Shown here: positions 61,816 through 64,000 of the stretch, in pieces | Layout: every line of letters begins with the position of its first letter | How positions within the stretch are numbered: the stretch's first letter is position 1 | Assembly (NCBI RefSeq): GCF_951805225.1 | Contig: NZ_OX638201.1 | Location: 806,001 to 870,000 of the forward strand | DNA from: an uncultured Flavobacterium sp. | Lineage (GTDB): Bacteria > Bacteroidota > Bacteroidia > Flavobacteriales > Flavobacteriaceae | Direction: 5' to 3' | Length of the DNA stretch: 64,000 bases | Program-made: the position numbers and the translations under genes | The notes under the pieces: model-generated | Seen by the model: only the letters and a program-made list of their open reading frames with translations | Databases searched by the model: none | What the model was told of the DNA's origin: nothing

Positions 61816-61850
61816 AACGGAAACTCAAATTTAGAGTTCAGTTCTAAAAT

Positions 61851-61888
61851 AAAAAGCCTATTTCCAAGATTCGTAAATAGGCTTTTTT
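61851..61888. terminator. Bidirectional terminator
   Basis: AAAAAGCCTATTT pairs with AAATAGGCTTTTT around an 11-base loop. It separates the serine hydrolase (plus) from the arsC gene (minus). Confidence 0.85.
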
Positions 61889-61906
61889 ATTTTAATTCTG
61901 CAGCAA

Positions 61907-62317
61907 TTAAGAAATTTTTAATGTGCTGCAATATTCCTTAATCATTTGTCTGACACGTCTGAATTCGCTTAAAATTTCTTCTTCAGTTCCTGTCGCTTTT
62001 GCAGGATCAGGAAAGTTTTGGTGTAGTTTTTTAGCTTTTGTTGGCAAAAACGGACAGCGTTCTTTGGCATTGTCACAAACGGTAATTACAATATCAAAAT
62101 CAATATTTTCATATTCATCAACATGATTCGATGTATGATTTGAGATATCAATTCCATCTTCTTTCATCGTTGCAATCGCTCTTGGATTTACACCGTGTGT
62201 TTCGACTCCGGCGCTATAAATTTCGGCTTTATCATCAAAAAAATGCCTTAAATAAGCTTCGGCAATTTGACTTCTGCAACTATTTCCGGTGCAAAGTACG
62301 AGAATCTTCTTTTTCAT
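61907..62317 (-). CDS. arsC: Arsenate reductase, thioredoxin-coupled
   Basis: A 136-residue low-molecular-weight phosphatase-like reductase. The P-loop is C9-T-G-N-S-C14-R15-S, with C81 (ITVCDNAKERC) and C88 as the redox pair, matching the staphylococcal ArsC type that reduces arsenate and is recharged by thioredoxin. It is the last gene of the arsenic operon, four bases after a tiny membrane peptide. Confidence 0.92.
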   Translation of the reverse strand: MKKKILVLCTGNSCRSQIAEAYLRHFFDDKAEIYSAGVETHGVNPRAIATMKEDGIDISNHTSNHVDEYENIDFDIVITVCDNAKERCPFLPTKAKKLHQNFPDPAKATGTEEEILSEFRRVRQMIKEYCSTLKIS

Positions 62318-62321
62318 AATT

Positions 62322-62447
62322 TTAAACTAATAACCAAATGATATTGATAATGCAAAACTTTGGTTCAAAGCCAAAAATAAGCTGCAATACAATAACAGAT
62401 GCGGTGATGATAATTGGTTTTTTGTATTTAATTAATAGGTCGAACAT
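62322..62447 (-). CDS. 41-residue membrane peptide in arsenic operon
   Basis: A 41-residue ORF on the minus strand, MFDLLIKYKKPIIITASVIV then LQLIFGFEPKFCIINIIWLL plus V. Residues 11-25 and 32-41 are hydrophobic. The stop lies four bases before the arsC start, too close for coincidence in AT-rich DNA of this type, though the start is 30 bases from a repeat element. It is too short to place by eye in a family. It may help arsenic export or assembly (inference). Confidence 0.55.
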   Translation of the reverse strand: MFDLLIKYKKPIIITASVIVLQLIFGFEPKFCIINIIWLLV

Positions 62448-62476
62448 ATTCAAATCAAAATTTTGAAGGTTTTTTT

Positions 62477-62629
62477 ATGCCTTTAAGCACAACATATTGG
62501 TAAAAAAATAAATCGGAAATGTATCTAGCGTGTCGTAGGTACGCAATGGTCATCGTTTTGTTTCGTACCTACGGCACGCTGTTGCGTTTTTAATCTAAAT
62601 TACTACCAATATATAATGCCTAAAGGCAT
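62477..62629. repeat. Nested palindromic element in the arsenic operon
   Basis: Outer arms at 62477-62502 (ATGCCTTTAAGCA..) and 62604-62629 (..TGCCTAAAGGCAT) pair at 22 of 26 bases. Inner arms at 62527-62543 and 62564-62580 (AGCGTGTCGTAGGTACG) pair with one mismatch. It lies between the DUF6428 gene and the 41-residue ORF, like a small MITE or REP insertion. Confidence 0.8.
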
Positions 62630-62656
62630 ATTTTAATTCTTGATTTGAAAATATAA

Positions 62657-63130
62657 TTAACAACAACCCGAATCTGGTGAACAAGAATTTCCTGAGTCTG
62701 TATGCAATTGAGTCAAGCTTATTTTTTGCTTTTGCGAAGGAATTCCGCACGCATCTTGCGCTAAACAAGCTGTAGTTTTACTTTTCAGAATAAAATTTTT
62801 ACCATTGAATTCTAAATCATATCTGCCAATTGTTTCGCTTTGATATTCGACTTCGATCTCTAAATCTTCAATGTTTAATTTTTCTTCAGAAAGAGTAATG
62901 ATATTCAAAAGTTTGGTTGGTTTTAATCGATGTTCAAAATCATCTGCATTCCAAAGCTGAAAGTTTACTGCTTTTTCATGACGAATTACGCCGCCACAAT
63001 CAATAAAGTTTTTTGAGATCATTCCAACTTCTGTAACATGGAAATGTTCTGGAACAAAAGTCCCGTTTTCTAATTGAAATTCTACGTTTTCAAGTGTTGG
63101 AAGTATACGTTTAATGTCTGATAGTTTCAT
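62657..63130 (-). CDS. DUF6428 family protein, arsenic operon
   Basis: A 157-residue cytoplasmic protein, second in the operon, that I assign to DUF6428 from its length and place. Residues 1-110 form a compact domain (MKLSDIKRILPTLENVEFQL). The last 45 residues hold Cys clusters (KTTACLAQDACGIP, NSCSPDSGCC) that look suited to bind arsenite. The reaction is unknown. Confidence 0.75.
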   Translation of the reverse strand: MKLSDIKRILPTLENVEFQLENGTFVPEHFHVTEVGMISKNFIDCGGVIRHEKAVNFQLWNADDFEHRLKPTKLLNIITLSEEKLNIEDLEIEVEYQSETIGRYDLEFNGKNFILKSKTTACLAQDACGIPSQKQKISLTQLHTDSGNSCSPDSGCC

Positions 63131-63154
63131 TGTTTTTGTTTTATAGGTTTAATG

Positions 63155-63171
63155 CAATATTACGATATAGA
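63155..63171 (-). promoter_or_regulatory. Putative ArsR operator before DUF6428 gene
   Basis: The 17 bases GCAATATTACGATATAG are identical to those before arsR at 63533-63549. They contain ATAT-spacer-ATAT symmetry, as expected for a dimeric ArsR site, and lie 25 bases before the DUF6428 ATG. Confidence 0.6.
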
Positions 63172-63187
63172 TAATAAAAAAAATGTT

Positions 63188-63514
63188 TTAGCAACATTTC
63201 TGATCTTTAGTGACAGTAATAATATTCGAAAAATAAGCTTTTAGAACATCAAAAGTTTCCTCGTTGATGCAATAACAAATGGCATTTCCTTCGATATTAC
63301 CTTTTATAAGTCCGGCATTTTTAAGTTCTTTAAGATGTTGAGAAACGGTAGGTTGCGCAAGTGGCAATTCGTTTACAATATCACCACAAATACATTCGTT
63401 TACTTTCAAAAGATATTCTATAATGGCGATTCTTGCTGGATGTCCTAATGCTTTAGCAATAGTTGCGATTTGGTTTTGCTTATCTGTAAAATGTTCTGTT
63501 TTAGTCGCTCCCAT
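63188..63514 (-). CDS. arsR: ArsR arsenic-responsive repressor
   Basis: A 108-residue winged-helix repressor, first gene of the operon. Residues 15-35 (IATIAKALGHPARIAIIEYL) open the fold. The ECICGD motif (about 40-45) is the As(III)-binding site in helix alpha-3, next to the recognition helix LAQPTVSQHLKELKNAGLI (about 52-70). A C-terminal CC adds further thiols. It should repress this operon until arsenite binds. The operator-like motif lies upstream. Confidence 0.92.
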   Translation of the reverse strand: MGATKTEHFTDKQNQIATIAKALGHPARIAIIEYLLKVNECICGDIVNELPLAQPTVSQHLKELKNAGLIKGNIEGNAICYCINEETFDVLKAYFSNIITVTKDQKCC

Positions 63515-63532
63515 TGCTTTTATTTTTATATT

Positions 63533-63549
63533 GCAATATTACGATATAG
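63533..63549 (-). promoter_or_regulatory. Putative ArsR operator before arsR
   Basis: GCAATATTACGATATAG repeats exactly the motif before the DUF6428 gene. Adjoining bases extend it to TATATTGCAATATTACGATA, which includes the palindrome ATATTGCAATAT. Confidence 0.65.
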
Positions 63550-63619
63550 TTTTTGAAATACAAATATTTTAAACAGTAATTTTTATTCGGAAATAATTTA
63601 GTTGTGAATAAAAAATAAA

Positions 63620-63651
63620 AAAGCCCATTTCAAATTAATGAAACGGGCTTT
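63620..63651 (-). terminator. Terminator after cytochrome c peroxidase gene
   Basis: AAAGCCCATTTCA pairs with TGAAACGGGCTTT (one mismatch) around a 5-6 base loop. Placed just after the stop of the minus-strand peroxidase. Confidence 0.8.
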
Positions 63652-63689
63652 GCAGGTTTGAAATTTTATGGGGCAAATTACAAACTAAA

Positions 63690-64000
63690 TTATTTCGGTA
63701 ATGTTGGAATTATAATTCTTCGGGTTGGTGTACTCAACGTTTCTATAAAAGCCAAAAGATCATTAATTTCTTCTTTGTTTAAATCCAGTTTTTTAAGCAT
63801 TGGATCCACTTTTGGAATCAAAGAATCGCGTTCTGTACCCAGATATTTTTTCTGAACAGGCGAGGGATTTCCTAAATTGTATAATTCTACAACATCCAAT
63901 AAAGACGGAAAATGCCCGTGATGCATCCATGGTTTTGTGTTTACGACTTCACGCAGCGTTGGCGTTCTGAATTTTCCAATATCTGCTTTGTTTTTGGTAA
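63690..64000 (-). CDS. Di-haem cytochrome c peroxidase, C-terminal part (5' end outside window)
   Basis: Frame is open to the window end, so only about the last 103 residues are present. The stretch DIGKFRTPTLREVVNTKPWM, then HHGHFPSLLDVVELYN, is typical of the second haem domain of MauG/CcpA-type peroxidases, where the Met (in PWMHHG) is the haem ligand. The C-terminal LDLNKEEINDLLAFIETL helix is usual. It reduces peroxide in the periplasm with cytochrome c. Confidence 0.9.
   Translation of the reverse strand, partial: TKNKADIGKFRTPTLREVVNTKPWMHHGHFPSLLDVVELYNLGNPSPVQKKYLGTERDSLIPKVDPMLKKLDLNKEEINDLLAFIETLSTPTRRIIIPTLPK

Overview
The window is low-GC Bacteroidota DNA, most probably from a Flavobacterium-like member of the Flavobacteriaceae. 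The signs are very AT-rich intergenic DNA, Bacteroidota-type -7 boxes (TAnnTTTG) a few bases to tens of bases before start codons, few Shine-Dalgarno sequences, SusCD-era glycoside hydrolases with DUF4982, DUF892, DUF6660 and DUF6428 families, and several families of dispersed palindromic repeats between genes. No tRNA, rRNA, transposase, prophage or CRISPR array is visible. The window opens inside a GH3 beta-glucosidase and closes inside a di-haem cytochrome c peroxidase.

Layout. 1-3.6 kb: carbohydrate-related genes (GH3 C-terminus, DUF1349 protein, acyltransferase-3). 4.0-5.5 kb: an ArsR regulator directly upstream of an Old Yellow Enzyme. 5.7-7.4 kb: TlpA-like thioredoxin and small unknowns. 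7.6-12.3 kb: GH2 beta-galactosidase and a CPA1 Na+/H+ antiporter. 12.4-18.1 kb: two AraC regulators with two cupins, a zinc alcohol dehydrogenase and a Tat-exported amidohydrolase. 18.5-21.1 kb: DUF4142 lipoprotein, an unusual alpha/beta-hydrolase with a GNAT-like C-terminal part, and a GNAT. 21.8-29.2 kb: a stress and DNA-maintenance neighbourhood (DUF7218-like/Rho-N, topoisomerase IB, DUF1328, two very acidic proteins, DUF892 ferritin-like, Fpg/Nei glycosylase, DUF72, general-stress FMN-binding protein, single-domain response regulator). 29.6-36.0 kb: a six-PAS histidine kinase, an AraC-like protein, SemiSWEET, SDR. 36.3-43.3 kb: a phosphorelay block (REC-kinase, CHASE3-HAMP-GAF kinase with three REC domains, REC, CheR, CheB) with no chemoreceptor. 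43.5-45.4 kb: two outer-membrane barrel proteins. 45.7-54.1 kb: a divalent-metal efflux locus (DUF6660, CzcA, CzcC, CzcB, P-type ATPase). 54.2-61.8 kb: GNAT, outer-membrane protein, tautomerase, sulfatase, VOC protein, membrane protein, serine hydrolase. 61.9-63.5 kb: an arsenic operon (arsR, DUF6428, a 41-residue membrane peptide, arsC) and then the peroxidase.

The most unusual signal is the set of repeat families. At least seven kinds of palindromic or inverted repeat recur between genes, and several run into coding sequence. The clearest cases are in the metal-efflux operon: one repeat covers the CzcA C-terminus, the junction and the CzcC N-terminus, and another encodes much of the CzcB lipoprotein signal peptide. 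Two copies of a 175-205 bp element lie 35 kb apart in opposite orientation, and a nested hairpin element splits the arsenic operon. Other points worth following are the hydrolase/GNAT-like fusion at 19.3 kb, the 41-residue peptide in the arsenic operon, a 17-base motif repeated before two ars genes, and a near-identical promoter shared by the two acidic-protein genes.
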